Assembly: GCF_008629685.1 (NCBI RefSeq)
Contig: NZ_VWSF01000015.1
Span: forward strand, 90,551 to 154,550
Direction of reading: 5' to 3'
DNA from: Adhaeribacter rhizoryzae
GTDB lineage: Bacteria > Bacteroidota > Bacteroidia > Cytophagales > Hymenobacteraceae
DNA length: 64,000 nt
In this document: positions 45,709 through 54,636 of the stretch, one piece after another
Layout: every line of letters starts with the position of its first letter
Numbering within the stretch: the first letter of the stretch is position 1
Notes under the pieces: generated by a model
What the model was told of the DNA's origin: nothing
Seen by the model: the letters and a program-made list of their open reading frames with translations, nothing else
Databases searched by the model: none
Program-made: the position numbers and the translations under genes

Positions 45709-47112
45709 TTGTACTTGATATTAAACAATGCAAATATTAGTATGAGCAGCCTAATTTCAACAGCATCTCCGGTAAACGTTGCCGCCGCATCGGTTAACAA
45801 GCCCAGTTTTAAAGAAGCTTTTTACTTCTGGTTGAAATTGGGGTTCATTAGCTTTGGTGGCCCGGCCGGCCAGATTGGTATTATGCATACTTTTCTGGTA
45901 GACCAAAAAAAATGGATTTCTGACCGAAAGTTTTTACACGCTTTAAATTATTGCATGTTGTTGCCCGGCCCCGAAGCGCAGCAATTAGCTATTTACATTG
46001 GTTGGCTTTTGCACGGCACCATTGGCGGCATTGTGGCCGGCAGTTTGTTTGTACTGCCTTCGGTTTTTATTTTATTGGGGCTAAGTTCTATTTATGTAAT
46101 ATTTGGTAAAATTGCTTGGGTAGCGGCCTTGTTTTATGGCTTAAAACCGGCCGTGGTAGCCATTGTAATTTTAGCCTTAATAAAAATTGGCAAAAAATCG
46201 TTGTTAAGCGTTTTTCATGTATTGGTAGCGCTCGCTTCTTTTATCGGGATATTTTTCTTAGATATTCCTTTCCCGCTTATTATTCTGAGTGCTATGCTGG
46301 TGGGCTGGTTAGCCAAAAATTTCTACCCGGCGGTATTCCAAGAGTCAAAATCGGCAAGCGAAATTGCGGAGAACGAGCAAGCTTATTATTTAAACATGGA
46401 AACGGAGGTGCCCGGTACCGGCTTTCATTTGGGCCGCTTAGTTAAACAAATATCCGTTATTGTTTTATTATGGGTGGCACCTTATGTAATATTTAACATT
46501 AGCCAGGGCGCTCCTTTTTGGGAGAAATTAATTGCCTTTTTCACGAAAGCTGCTTTTGTTACCGTGGGCGGTGCTTACGCCGTGTTGCCTTACGTGGCCC
46601 AGGTAGCAGTAGAAGATTTTAACTGGCTAAGCAAGCTCGAAATGATAGATGGTTTGGCGTTGGGCGAAACAACTCCGGGTCCGTTAATTATGGTTTTAAC
46701 GTTTGTGGGCTTTATGGCGGGCTACCATTATTATGAGGGTTCTGTTCTGATGGGTGCATTGGGATTAGTTACTACCACTTATTACACTTTTTTACCTTGT
46801 TTTTTATTTATTCTGGCGGGTGCTCCTATTATTGAAAAAACCCAGAGCAATAAAAGCATTAAAGCCATTTTGAGTGTGGTAACGGCGGCCGTAGTGGGCG
46901 TAGTATTAAACCTGACCGTCTACTTTGCGCAGGCCGTTGTATTTCCGGAACAACTAACACCCGCCGGCATCGATTATTTTAGTTTAGCCTGGATTATTAT
47001 CTCGTTTGTAGCCATGTACCGGTTTAAAATTGGCATGATTTCCTGGATTGGCATCAGCGCTTTGGCCGGTTTAGTCCATTACTTTATTTTCCTAGAAACA
47101 CCTAATATTTAG
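45709..47112 (+). CDS. chrA: ChrA chromate transporter
   Basis: This 467-residue inner-membrane protein is a two-domain chromate ion transporter of the CHR family, which lowers intracellular chromate. The N-terminal half has FKEAFYFWLKLGFISFGGPA then GQIGIMHTFLVDQKKWI and CMLLPGPEAQQLAIYIGWLL. The C-terminal repeat has FFTKAAFVTVGGAYAVLPYV, MIDGLALGETTPGPLIMVL and FVGFMAGYHYY, the expected duplicated motifs. About ten to twelve membrane segments are present. It follows the ChrB-AraC fusion with a 36-base gap, so the pair is probably an operon. The start chosen is 45709; an ATG at codon 12 is also possible. A perfect palindromic repeat lies 78 bases after its stop. Confidence 0.93.
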   Translation: MYLILNNANISMSSLISTASPVNVAAASVNKPSFKEAFYFWLKLGFISFGGPAGQIGIMHTFLVDQKKWISDRKFLHALNYCMLLPGPEAQQLAIYIGWLLHGTIGGIVAGSLFVLPSVFILLGLSSIYVIFGKIAWVAALFYGLKPAVVAIVILALIKIGKKSLLSVFHVLVALASFIGIFFLDIPFPLIILSAMLVGWLAKNFYPAVFQESKSASEIAENEQAYYLNMETEVPGTGFHLGRLVKQISVIVLLWVAPYVIFNISQGAPFWEKLIAFFTKAAFVTVGGAYAVLPYVAQVAVEDFNWLSKLEMIDGLALGETTPGPLIMVLTFVGFMAGYHYYEGSVLMGALGLVTTTYYTFLPCFLFILAGAPIIEKTQSNKSIKAILSVVTAAVVGVVLNLTVYFAQAVVFPEQLTPAGIDYFSLAWIIISFVAMYRFKIGMISWIGISALAGLVHYFIFLETPNI

Positions 47113-47190
47113 AACAGTTGATTGTATAGCCTATAAGTCAGGTTATTTAGCACAGCCGGTATACTTTGTATTGGTCTTTAAACCCACACT

Positions 47191-47247
47191 TGTCATTCAG
47201 GAGGAAACTATTTGGCAGGTAACTAAATAGTTTCCTCCTGAATGACA
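47191..47247. repeat. Perfect 23-bp inverted repeat (55-bp palindrome family, copy 2)
   Basis: The left arm at 47191-47213 (TGTCATTCAGGAGGAAACTA plus TTT) is exactly matched by the right arm at 47225-47247 around an 11-base loop. It lies between the convergent chrA and CPA2 antiporter genes and has no poly-T tail, so it is more likely a repeat element than a plain terminator. Confidence 0.9.
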
Positions 47248-47389
47248 GAAGTGGATTGCGTGAACTTATATTATTTAAACTTTTACATTGAAGCAGTTAA
47301 TATTTTCACGACGAAATACGCAGCTGTAGCTCTAACCCGACATTACATAAATTCGTGGTTTAAAGAAAAACAATCCAAATATTAGTTGC

Positions 47390-49453
47390 TTAATACACAT
47401 CATAGATTTGGTTGGCATCGTGGCGTTTCGGATAAATAATTATTTTGTTAATTTCACTAAATTCTTTTTCCAGCCATTTCGGGATGGCATCAACTATGGG
47501 CTGGTAAGAAAGGGCATCTTTGCGGGCCGCCGTTACTACCAATAAATCATTTATTTGCACAAATTTTTCAACACTCCAAATAGCATCCTCTTTCTGCAAT
47601 TGGGTAAACTCCGGGGTAATGGTAGAATTGCTTTGGGTTAAAATATAGGTAATAGCCTCCTGCGTGTGCTGGTTACAGTAGCAGGAAACCGGCAAAGAAA
47701 GCTCAGTTGCCAATTTTAATATTTTCCCCAGCCACACCGGAAAGCCCACTTCCAGCTCGGTTAAGGGCAAACAAACCAGCACAATTCTTTTTAAGCTAAT
47801 AATTGGCTTTTCTAAATGGCAGATAAAGATATTTTTGTTGGTATGCGTCAGGATAGTTTCGGTTTTATCGCCAATATACCGCTCCAGAATAGATGCTCTT
47901 TTGGGCCAGGCCAGTACAATCGAATCGGCTAATATTTCGCGGGAAGTACGGGCAATTCCCCGGGCAATATTATAATCCATGGTAGCCAATACCTGAATAT
48001 TTGTTTCGGTAGCCGCTGCTATTTTTACCGAAGCTTCTAAATCTTTCTTTACTTTGGCTAAGTTTAGTTCGGCATTGGCATTGTTCGGCACCACCGATAA
48101 TACCGTTATTGGGTTAAGTGATATCTTACTTTTGAGCAGCAACGTAAATTCCAGCATTCGCTCCAAAGTAGTTAAATTGGTAATTGGTAAGAGCAAATGC
48201 TCGGCGGTTTCGGTATCTTTTTGAGGCAATAAAACTTTAGTTTCTTTTGTAGTTAATACAGTTTGCTTAGCGGCATTTTCGGTAACAAAAGAAGAAATTA
48301 CGCAAGTTGCCAGAATAAGAATAATGGTGCCGTTCAGAATATTTTCGTCCAAAATTTTAGCATTAAACCCCACCAATATTACCGCCAGGGTAGCCGCCGC
48401 GTGGGCGCTGCTTAAACCAAATATTAAATTTCGTTCGGGTTTACTATACCGGCTTACCAGTTGGGTAAAAAAAGCGGCCAGCCACTTACCTGCCAAAGCC
48501 ACCAGGGTTAACGTAAAAGCCACGATTAAGGCCGTAGGCCCATTCAGGAGTACCCGCACATTTACCAGCATGCCCACACTAATTAAAAAGAAAGGAATAA
48601 ATATGGCATTGCCAATAAACTCGATCCGGTTCATGAGGGCCGATGAATGCGGAATAAGCGAGTTTAAAGCTAACCCAGCCACAAAAGCGCCAATAATGGG
48701 CTCTACGCCGGCAACTTCGGCCAAAAAAGCGGCAAAAAATACCACGGCTAAAACAAAAATATAATGCGAGGTCTTTTCGCTTTCGAGGTTGCTGAAGAAC
48801 CATTGGGCAATGCGCGGAATTATTAAAAACATGATGGCCGCGAATACGGCCAAAGATATGCCCAGGCGCAGCCAGAAGGCTTCGGTGAGTTCGCCTTGCC
48901 GGGAGCCCATAATAACTGCCAAAATAATCAGCACGGCCGTATCGGTTAAAATAGTGCCGCCTACCGTAATGGCTACAGCCTGGTTTTTGGCAATCCCGAA
49001 TTTACTTACAATGGGGTAAGCGACCAACGTATGCGTGGCAAACATACTGGCCGTTAAAAAACTCGCCAGCCCATTGTACTGCAATAGGTACCGGCAAACC
49101 GGGTACCCGATTGCCAACGGAATGATAAAGGTAAAAAACCCAAACAAAAGGCTTTTGTATTTATTCTTTTTAAACTCATTTAAGTCCAGTTCTAAGCCCG
49201 CAATAAACATAATGTAGAGCAGCCCAATAGTAGAGAACAGCTCAACGGCCGAATTGCGGATTAAAATATTAAAACCATGCGGCCCAATAACAACCCCGGA
49301 TAGAATCAGGCCAATAATGCCGGGTACTTTTATGCGACTTAGTAAGAGCGGCGCCAGTAAAATAATAAATAATATTAACGAGAATACGAGTACCGGATTG
49401 GTAAGCGGGGTAGTAAATTCTTGTAGTAAATGCGCAAAAAAACTAGGTTGCAT
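47390..49453 (-). CDS. CPA2-family cation/proton antiporter with C-terminal soluble domain
   Basis: This 687-residue membrane protein has about twelve to thirteen membrane helices in its first 400 residues. CPA2 features include VPGIIGLILSGVVIGPHGFN, IMFIAGLELDLNEF, TMFATHTLVAYPIVSKFGIA-like sequence and VGGTILTDTAVLIILAV. The C-terminal 280 residues (about 405-687) form a soluble part resembling two universal-stress-protein-like units (TLLLKSKISLNPITVLSVVP, IVLAWPKRASILERYIGDK). The protein likely exchanges Na+ or K+ for protons, with the soluble part gating it. It is transcribed away from the poly-cysteine leader peptide and SusCD locus. The family call is secure; the ion is unknown. Confidence 0.9.
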   Translation of the reverse strand: MQPSFFAHLLQEFTTPLTNPVLVFSLILFIILLAPLLLSRIKVPGIIGLILSGVVIGPHGFNILIRNSAVELFSTIGLLYIMFIAGLELDLNEFKKNKYKSLLFGFFTFIIPLAIGYPVCRYLLQYNGLASFLTASMFATHTLVAYPIVSKFGIAKNQAVAITVGGTILTDTAVLIILAVIMGSRQGELTEAFWLRLGISLAVFAAIMFLIIPRIAQWFFSNLESEKTSHYIFVLAVVFFAAFLAEVAGVEPIIGAFVAGLALNSLIPHSSALMNRIEFIGNAIFIPFFLISVGMLVNVRVLLNGPTALIVAFTLTLVALAGKWLAAFFTQLVSRYSKPERNLIFGLSSAHAAATLAVILVGFNAKILDENILNGTIILILATCVISSFVTENAAKQTVLTTKETKVLLPQKDTETAEHLLLPITNLTTLERMLEFTLLLKSKISLNPITVLSVVPNNANAELNLAKVKKDLEASVKIAAATETNIQVLATMDYNIARGIARTSREILADSIVLAWPKRASILERYIGDKTETILTHTNKNIFICHLEKPIISLKRIVLVCLPLTELEVGFPVWLGKILKLATELSLPVSCYCNQHTQEAITYILTQSNSTITPEFTQLQKEDAIWSVEKFVQINDLLVVTAARKDALSYQPIVDAIPKWLEKEFSEINKIIIYPKRHDANQIYDVY

Positions 49454-49703
49454 TGGTTGTTTTATATGGTTTTGAGATTTTCCTGGCCGAAGAATATAGC
49501 AGAAAAGAGCCTAAAACAGCACCTCTCCTCTTTTTAAACATACTTAGTTCCTCAGAAATATTAAAATTTAATTATTTGATTTACAGGTATTTATATAATA
49601 TTTAGTTAAATATTCAAAAATTAAACACTTAATTATTTGGATAATATACGTGATAGTGCTTGTTTTGTCTATCAAATCTATAGAGATTATATAAACAACT
49701 ACT

Positions 49704-49778
49704 ATGAAAACGAATCTCTTCCAACCCGCATCTTTAAGCAGCCCAACTGTTACGCTACTGTTAGGCTGTTGTTGCTAA
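49704..49778 (+). CDS. 24-residue leader peptide ending in three Cys codons
   Basis: An ATG at 49704 opens a short frame whose start is MKTNLFQPASLSSPTVTLLL, followed by Gly and three consecutive Cys codons (TGT TGT TGC, 49767-49775) and TAA. It lies 358 bases before SusC on the same strand, in an otherwise non-coding leader. Polycysteine short frames that act as cysteine-responsive attenuators are known from mycobacteria; here the downstream genes include sulfite dehydrogenase and bacillithiol-synthesis homologues, which fits cysteine sensing. A short hairpin whose 3' arm overlaps the first Cys codon can be drawn (CAGCC/GGCTG). Start and translation are not proven. Confidence 0.6.
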   Translation: MKTNLFQPASLSSPTVTLLLGCCC

Positions 49779-50136
49779 TATTTATGCTACCTCGTCGTTA
49801 GCCCAAACTTAGCTTTTTATGTTTTTTGGGTTGATTTTAATTATTCCCCTACTCTTTTCTAAGAGCGAGGTTTCCTGGCGTTGATAAATTATTTTGTGTT
49901 AAGCCCCAATAATATTTAGAAGCAGGAGCCGGAAGGTCATGAATAAATTTATGTAAAAAGTACCCTAACCTGAATATTGCCTATGCCTAAGTAGAGAAAT
50001 CGCAATTCAGCACATTACGGCAGAAAGTGGTTTGCCGGTAATAGTATAAAAATAGCTTTCCCAATCACAAGGCCTCTGGTACAGGCAAAGAATTGGGAAA
50101 GCCGGTAAAAATTGATAACCCAAAAGTACTTAAATC
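49779..50136 (+). promoter_or_regulatory. Structured 5' leader of the SusC/D sulfur-locus operon
   Basis: This leader has no further gene. At 50055-50102 a long stem-loop has perfect 11-bp arms GCTTTCCCAAT and ATTGGGAAAGC with an inner GCCT/AGGC stem, 35 bases before the SusC start. There is no U-tract, so it may be an attenuator partner, a protein-binding site or an mRNA-stability element. No known riboswitch class was recognised. Confidence 0.45.
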
Positions 50137-53100
50137 ATGAAAAAATTACTACAAAAAAGTAGTAAGTTATTGGTATTGCTTGCGCTTTACCAAACCGCTT
50201 CTCCGGCTTACGCAGCTAAATATTCCTTAAACCTTACCAGCAAAAGCATTTCCCAACCCGACGATCCAACGTCGACAAATGCGAATATTTCGGGCAAAGT
50301 GGTTACGGCTGCCGGCGAACCTTTGCCGGGCGTAACGGTAATCGTTAAAAATACCCAGAATGGAACTACTACGGCTACCGATGGTACATTTCAGTTGTCG
50401 GTTGCTAAACCTACGGAGGTGCTGGTTTTCTCTTTCATCGGCTACACGGCCAAAGAAGTACCGCTGAATAACCAGAAAAATATTCAGGTAACGTTGCACG
50501 ACGATGTTAAAGCTTTAAGCGAAGTAGTGGTAGTGGGCTACGGCACCCAGGAACGCCGCAACCTGGTTGGTTCGGTTACCAAGGTAGATGCCGCCGAAAC
50601 CAAAGATATTCCGACCGGAGGTTTTAATGCCCAGTTACAGGGCAAAGTAGCGGGCGTGCAAGTGTCCAGTAATACCGGTGTTCCTGGCGAGGCCGTGGCT
50701 TTACGGGTACGTGGCGCTACTTCAATCAACTCCAGCAATGAGCCTTTGTATGTAATAGACGGTGTTTTCCTGAACAGCAGCAGTTTGCAAAGTATAGGCA
50801 CCGGCGGAAAAGCCACCTCGCCCCTGGCCGATATTAACCCCGCCGATATTTTAAGTGTGGAAGTATTAAAAGATGCTTCGGCCACGGCTATTTACGGTTC
50901 GCGGGGGGCCAACGGGGTAATTATTGTTACCACCAAGCGCGGCGACTTTAACCAGAAACCCAAAATTACCTTTAATGCCTCGCAAGGTTGGTCTAAGGCG
51001 GTAAAGCTCTGGGACCTGACCACCGGCCCGGAACACGCCACCCTGGTTAATGAATATTACACCAATATTGGCAAGCCAAAACCTTTCCGGCCGGCCACCG
51101 AGGTTATAAACGGGGTAGCCGGCCTGGGTTTACCCGAAGAACAGCAAACCTACGACCGGTTAGGCAAAGTTTTTGGAACAGCCCGGTTGCAGAATTATGA
51201 TTTGGCTTTACAAGGCGGCACGGCCAACACCAAATATTACATCGCCGGCGGCTACAATACCCAGGAATCTATTTTAAAACCCATTACGTTTGAACGGGCC
51301 AGTTTTAAGGTTAACCTGGACCAGGTAATTAACGATAAATGGCAGGTAGGCGTAAGCAACACCTTTGGCCGAACCTTCCGGAACCAGGCCCGCGCCGGCG
51401 ATGGTCCGGCAGGAGGTTTATTGCAGGCCGCTTTGCATACCCCAACTTATTTAGCACCTACCAATGAGCAAGGCGTACCGGTTGGGCGAGCCGGGTTCGA
51501 TAACGTGGATCTGTTACTAGAAAACTACGATGTTCATTCGGTTAGTCTGCGCTACCTCGGCAATTTATATTTAGAAGGCGAACTGCTGCCCAATGTGCGG
51601 TTCCGGTCTAGTTGGGGCGTTGATTACAATAATTACGACGAATCGGAATATTGGAATACCTATTTAATTTCCGGTAGTCCGGCCGGAGCCGCCACCGCCG
51701 CTACCGGGCAGCAAACTGCCTTACTAAACGAACAAACCTTAACTTTCCGGAAAGAAATAGCGCCGGGCCATACCTTAGGCGTATTGCTGGGCAATACTTT
51801 ACAAAGCAATGTCCTGAGCCGGACCTCGGCCACCGGTACCGGTTTTGCCAATAATTCTTTTAAGTTAATTTCGGCGGCAGCGGTTTCTACCAGCTCGCAA
51901 TCCTGGACCAAAAATACCTTAACTTCTTTTTTCTCCCGGGTAGATTATAATTACCACAACCGCTATTTACTCGAATTAACGTTCCGCGCCGATGGTTCTT
52001 CGCGTTTTGGCAACCAAAATAAATGGGGTTACTTCCCGGCCATTGGAGCAGCCTGGCGGGCAAAACAAGAAAAATTTTTAAAAGATGTAAATGCCATCAG
52101 CGACCTCAAACTGAAAGTTAATTACGGCATTACGGGCAATCAAAACCTGCCGGATTTTGCGAACCAAGGTTTGTGGGCCGGCGGTAGCCCTTACCAGGGG
52201 CAACCCGGTACTGCTCCGCAACAGTTAGGCAACGAAAACCTGAAATGGGAACGCACCAGCCAAATAAATGCTGGTTTAGAGTTGGGTTTGTTGCACGACC
52301 GCTTAGGTTTGGAGGTAAACGTGTATCATAAATATACTAAAGATGGACTCCTGCCAACTGCCTTGCCCGCAACCACCGGTTTTAGCACCTACTGGGATAA
52401 TGTGGCTGAAGTAAGTAACAAAGGATTTGAACTGGGCATAAATACCGAAAATATTAAAACAGCCGGATTCAGTTGGCAAACCAACTTTAATATTTCCCGC
52501 AATATTAACCGGATCGAAAAACTCCCTACCCCGCTCAAGTACGGCAGCCGCGACCTGATTATTCAACAAGAAGGCCATCCGCTTTATTCTTTTTGGGTTT
52601 ATAAGCAACTATACGTCGATCCCCAAACCGGCAATGCCGTGTACGAGGATGTAGATAAAAATGGCTCCATTACCACCGCCGACCGGCAGATTTACGGCAG
52701 CATCTGGCCTAAATATTTTGGCGGCATTACAAATAATTTCAGTTACCGGGGTTTTGATGCCAATATTTTTCTGGCTTTTAGCTACGGCAACAAAATATAT
52801 AACCATAACCGGTTTTTTGGCGAAGGCGGCGGTGCCCGCGATGCAGCCCGGATAATATTTGCGAGTAACCTGAACCGCTGGCAACAGCCCGGCGATATTA
52901 CAGATGTACCTAAAGCCGACGGGGTAAATGTAAATAACTACCGGGATGGCGGTAGCCGCTGGCTCGAAGATGGTTCTTACCTGCGTTTGCGGGCCGTAAA
53001 TTTGGGTTATACACTTCCGCTTAACTACGCACGCCGGTTCAAAATGGAAGCAGTTCGGGTATATGTGGTCGGCAGCAACTTGTTCACCGCTACCAAATAT

Positions 53101-53214
53101 ACCGGCCTCGATCCGGAATCGGCGGCCAGCAGCGATCAGAACCAGCAAGGCATTGACTTGGGCACGCCGCCACAACCCCGGAGCATACAAGTTGGGGTTA
53201 ACCTAACGCTCTAA
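50137..53214 (+). CDS. SusC/RagA TonB-dependent transporter without STN domain
   Basis: This 1025-residue outer-membrane transporter has a signal peptide ending SPAYAAK. A carboxypeptidase-regulatory-like domain follows (about 50-125, GKVVTAAGEPLPGVTVIVKN), then a TonB-box-like stretch (EVVVVGYGTQ), the plug (ISVEVLKDASATAIYGSRGA is the expected form, here SVEVLKDASATAIYGSRGAN) and the beta-barrel ending in GVNLTL. It lacks the STN domain, so it should not signal through FecR; control probably lies in the cysteine leader upstream. Its ligand is more likely a sulfur-containing compound than a glycan, given its neighbours. Start ATG at 50137 directly precedes the signal peptide. The family is certain; the ligand is inferred. 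Confidence 0.95.
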   Translation: MKKLLQKSSKLLVLLALYQTASPAYAAKYSLNLTSKSISQPDDPTSTNANISGKVVTAAGEPLPGVTVIVKNTQNGTTTATDGTFQLSVAKPTEVLVFSFIGYTAKEVPLNNQKNIQVTLHDDVKALSEVVVVGYGTQERRNLVGSVTKVDAAETKDIPTGGFNAQLQGKVAGVQVSSNTGVPGEAVALRVRGATSINSSNEPLYVIDGVFLNSSSLQSIGTGGKATSPLADINPADILSVEVLKDASATAIYGSRGANGVIIVTTKRGDFNQKPKITFNASQGWSKAVKLWDLTTGPEHATLVNEYYTNIGKPKPFRPATEVINGVAGLGLPEEQQTYDRLGKVFGTARLQNYDLALQGGTANTKYYIAGGYNTQESILKPITFERASFKVNLDQVINDKWQVGVSNTFGRTFRNQARAGDGPAGGLLQAALHTPTYLAPTNEQGVPVGRAGFDNVDLLLENYDVHSVSLRYLGNLYLEGELLPNVRFRSSWGVDYNNYDESEYWNTYLISGSPAGAATAATGQQTALLNEQTLTFRKEIAPGHTLGVLLGNTLQSNVLSRTSATGTGFANNSFKLISAAAVSTSSQSWTKNTLTSFFSRVDYNYHNRYLLELTFRADGSSRFGNQNKWGYFPAIGAAWRAKQEKFLKDVNAISDLKLKVNYGITGNQNLPDFANQGLWAGGSPYQGQPGTAPQQLGNENLKWERTSQINAGLELGLLHDRLGLEVNVYHKYTKDGLLPTALPATTGFSTYWDNVAEVSNKGFELGINTENIKTAGFSWQTNFNISRNINRIEKLPTPLKYGSRDLIIQQEGHPLYSFWVYKQLYVDPQTGNAVYEDVDKNGSITTADRQIYGSIWPKYFGGITNNFSYRGFDANIFLAFSYGNKIYNHNRFFGEGGGARDAARIIFASNLNRWQQPGDITDVPKADGVNVNNYRDGGSRWLEDGSYLRLRAVNLGYTLPLNYARRFKMEAVRVYVVGSNLFTATKYTGLDPESAASSDQNQQGIDLGTPPQPRSIQVGVNLTL

Positions 53215-53250
53215 CTTCTACAGTTACCACTTTTCTTTCTCTTTAATATT

Positions 53251-54594
53251 ATGAAATCTCTAAAATATATTATTGCGTTTTCTTTAACGCTCCCGCTGGG
53301 TGCTTGCGAAAAATTACTGGATGTTCAGCCTAAATCCGCTATTTCGGATACCCAAACCATCGTGGATAAAGCCTCGGCCGAAACGGCCCTCCGGGGTGTT
53401 TACAGTGCCCTGGCCGATGGTAGTTATTACGGTACTGGCTTTCAGTCTATCGGGTATTTATCCGGCGATAATGTGCAATGGACGGGCTCGCAGTCGCAGG
53501 TTCAGGAATTTATCAACCATAAAGTAAACGCCGATAATGCTACTATTAGTAGCGCCTGGACGGCTATTTACCGAACCATTAACCGGGCCAACAACGTGCT
53601 GGCCAAAGTACCGCAGGTAGCCACCAATGTTACTTTTTCAGAAACGCTCAGAAACCAGATAATTGGCGAAGCATATTTTATTCGCGCCCTGGCTTATTTC
53701 GATTTGGCCCGCACCTGGGGAGGGGTACCCATTATTACCAACCCCACCCAAAGCCCCACCGAAAACTGGAATATTCCCAAAAGTACGGCGGCCGAAACTT
53801 ATGCGCAGGTAATAGCGGATTTGGACCTGGCCGAACCTTTGCTGCCCGAAACCACCAACCGGTTTCAGGCTACCCGCAAAACAGTTTGGGCGCTTAAAGC
53901 AAGGTACTTTTTATACCAGCAGGATTACGCAAAAGCAGAAGAATATGCCAGTAAACTCATTGGTGATGCAGCTAATTACCAGTTGCTAAAGCCATATAAT
54001 GCTTTTTTTGCGAACAATGCACGGGGAACCCAAGAATCGGTTTTTGAAATATTTTACAGCGCCACCGAAACCAATGCCCACCGCAACCAGTGGCAACCCC
54101 AAACCAATGGCGGTACCCGGCAATGGGCGCCCAACAGTACCCTGGTAGATTTGTTGAATAATCCTTTAACGGGCGGTTCCCGCAGTGCTTTAATTGCCAA
54201 AGACAACCAAAACCGCTGGTACGGAAATTTATATTACCGCAGCCCGGCCACCGATCCTTCCTTTGTTATTCGGGTTGCCGAATTATATTTAATCCGGGCC
54301 GAAGCCCGCGCCCAGCAAGGAAATATTACCGGTGCCTTAGCCGATTTAAATGCAGTCCGGGATCGGGCCGAATTATTACCCCTTGAGGCTTTTACGACCG
54401 AGGAAATATTATTAGCGATCGAGAATGAGCACCGTCTTGAATTTGCCTTTGAACCCCACCGGTGGTACGATCTGGTAAGAACCGGCCGCGCCCAAGAGGT
54501 GCTGCAGGTAACCGATACCAAACGATTGGTAATGCCTATTCCGGCCGAGCAACTGCTCATCGACCCAGGATTAACCCAAAATGATGGTTATTAA
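53251..54594 (+). CDS. SusD/RagB-family lipoprotein, short form
   Basis: This 447-residue lipoprotein has a signal peptide ending PLGAC (Cys19) and the SusD-type mature start EKLLDVQPKSAISD. Landmarks are GEAYFIRALAYFDLARTWGGVP, LDLAEPLLPE, LWRAEARAQQGNI-like helical repeats and a late FEPHRWYDLVRTGRAQEVL with C-terminal LTQNDGY. It is much shorter than the glycan-cluster SusD proteins here (606 and 665 residues), in line with a smaller ligand. It starts 36 bases after SusC and should form a complex with it. A surface sulfur-compound binder is my inference from operon context. The family call is secure. Confidence 0.94.
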   Translation: MKSLKYIIAFSLTLPLGACEKLLDVQPKSAISDTQTIVDKASAETALRGVYSALADGSYYGTGFQSIGYLSGDNVQWTGSQSQVQEFINHKVNADNATISSAWTAIYRTINRANNVLAKVPQVATNVTFSETLRNQIIGEAYFIRALAYFDLARTWGGVPIITNPTQSPTENWNIPKSTAAETYAQVIADLDLAEPLLPETTNRFQATRKTVWALKARYFLYQQDYAKAEEYASKLIGDAANYQLLKPYNAFFANNARGTQESVFEIFYSATETNAHRNQWQPQTNGGTRQWAPNSTLVDLLNNPLTGGSRSALIAKDNQNRWYGNLYYRSPATDPSFVIRVAELYLIRAEARAQQGNITGALADLNAVRDRAELLPLEAFTTEEILLAIENEHRLEFAFEPHRWYDLVRTGRAQEVLQVTDTKRLVMPIPAEQLLIDPGLTQNDGY

Positions 54595-54636
54595 CTAAAA
54601 TATTGCTTCTACTCCTAATTCTAGCATTAAAATATT

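Noticed and set aside
47191..47247. Palindromes at 47191 and 57782 as simple intrinsic terminators
   Set aside because: They lack a T-run in either direction and belong to a repeated, sequence-conserved family; a repeat element explains them better, though some termination effect is possible.
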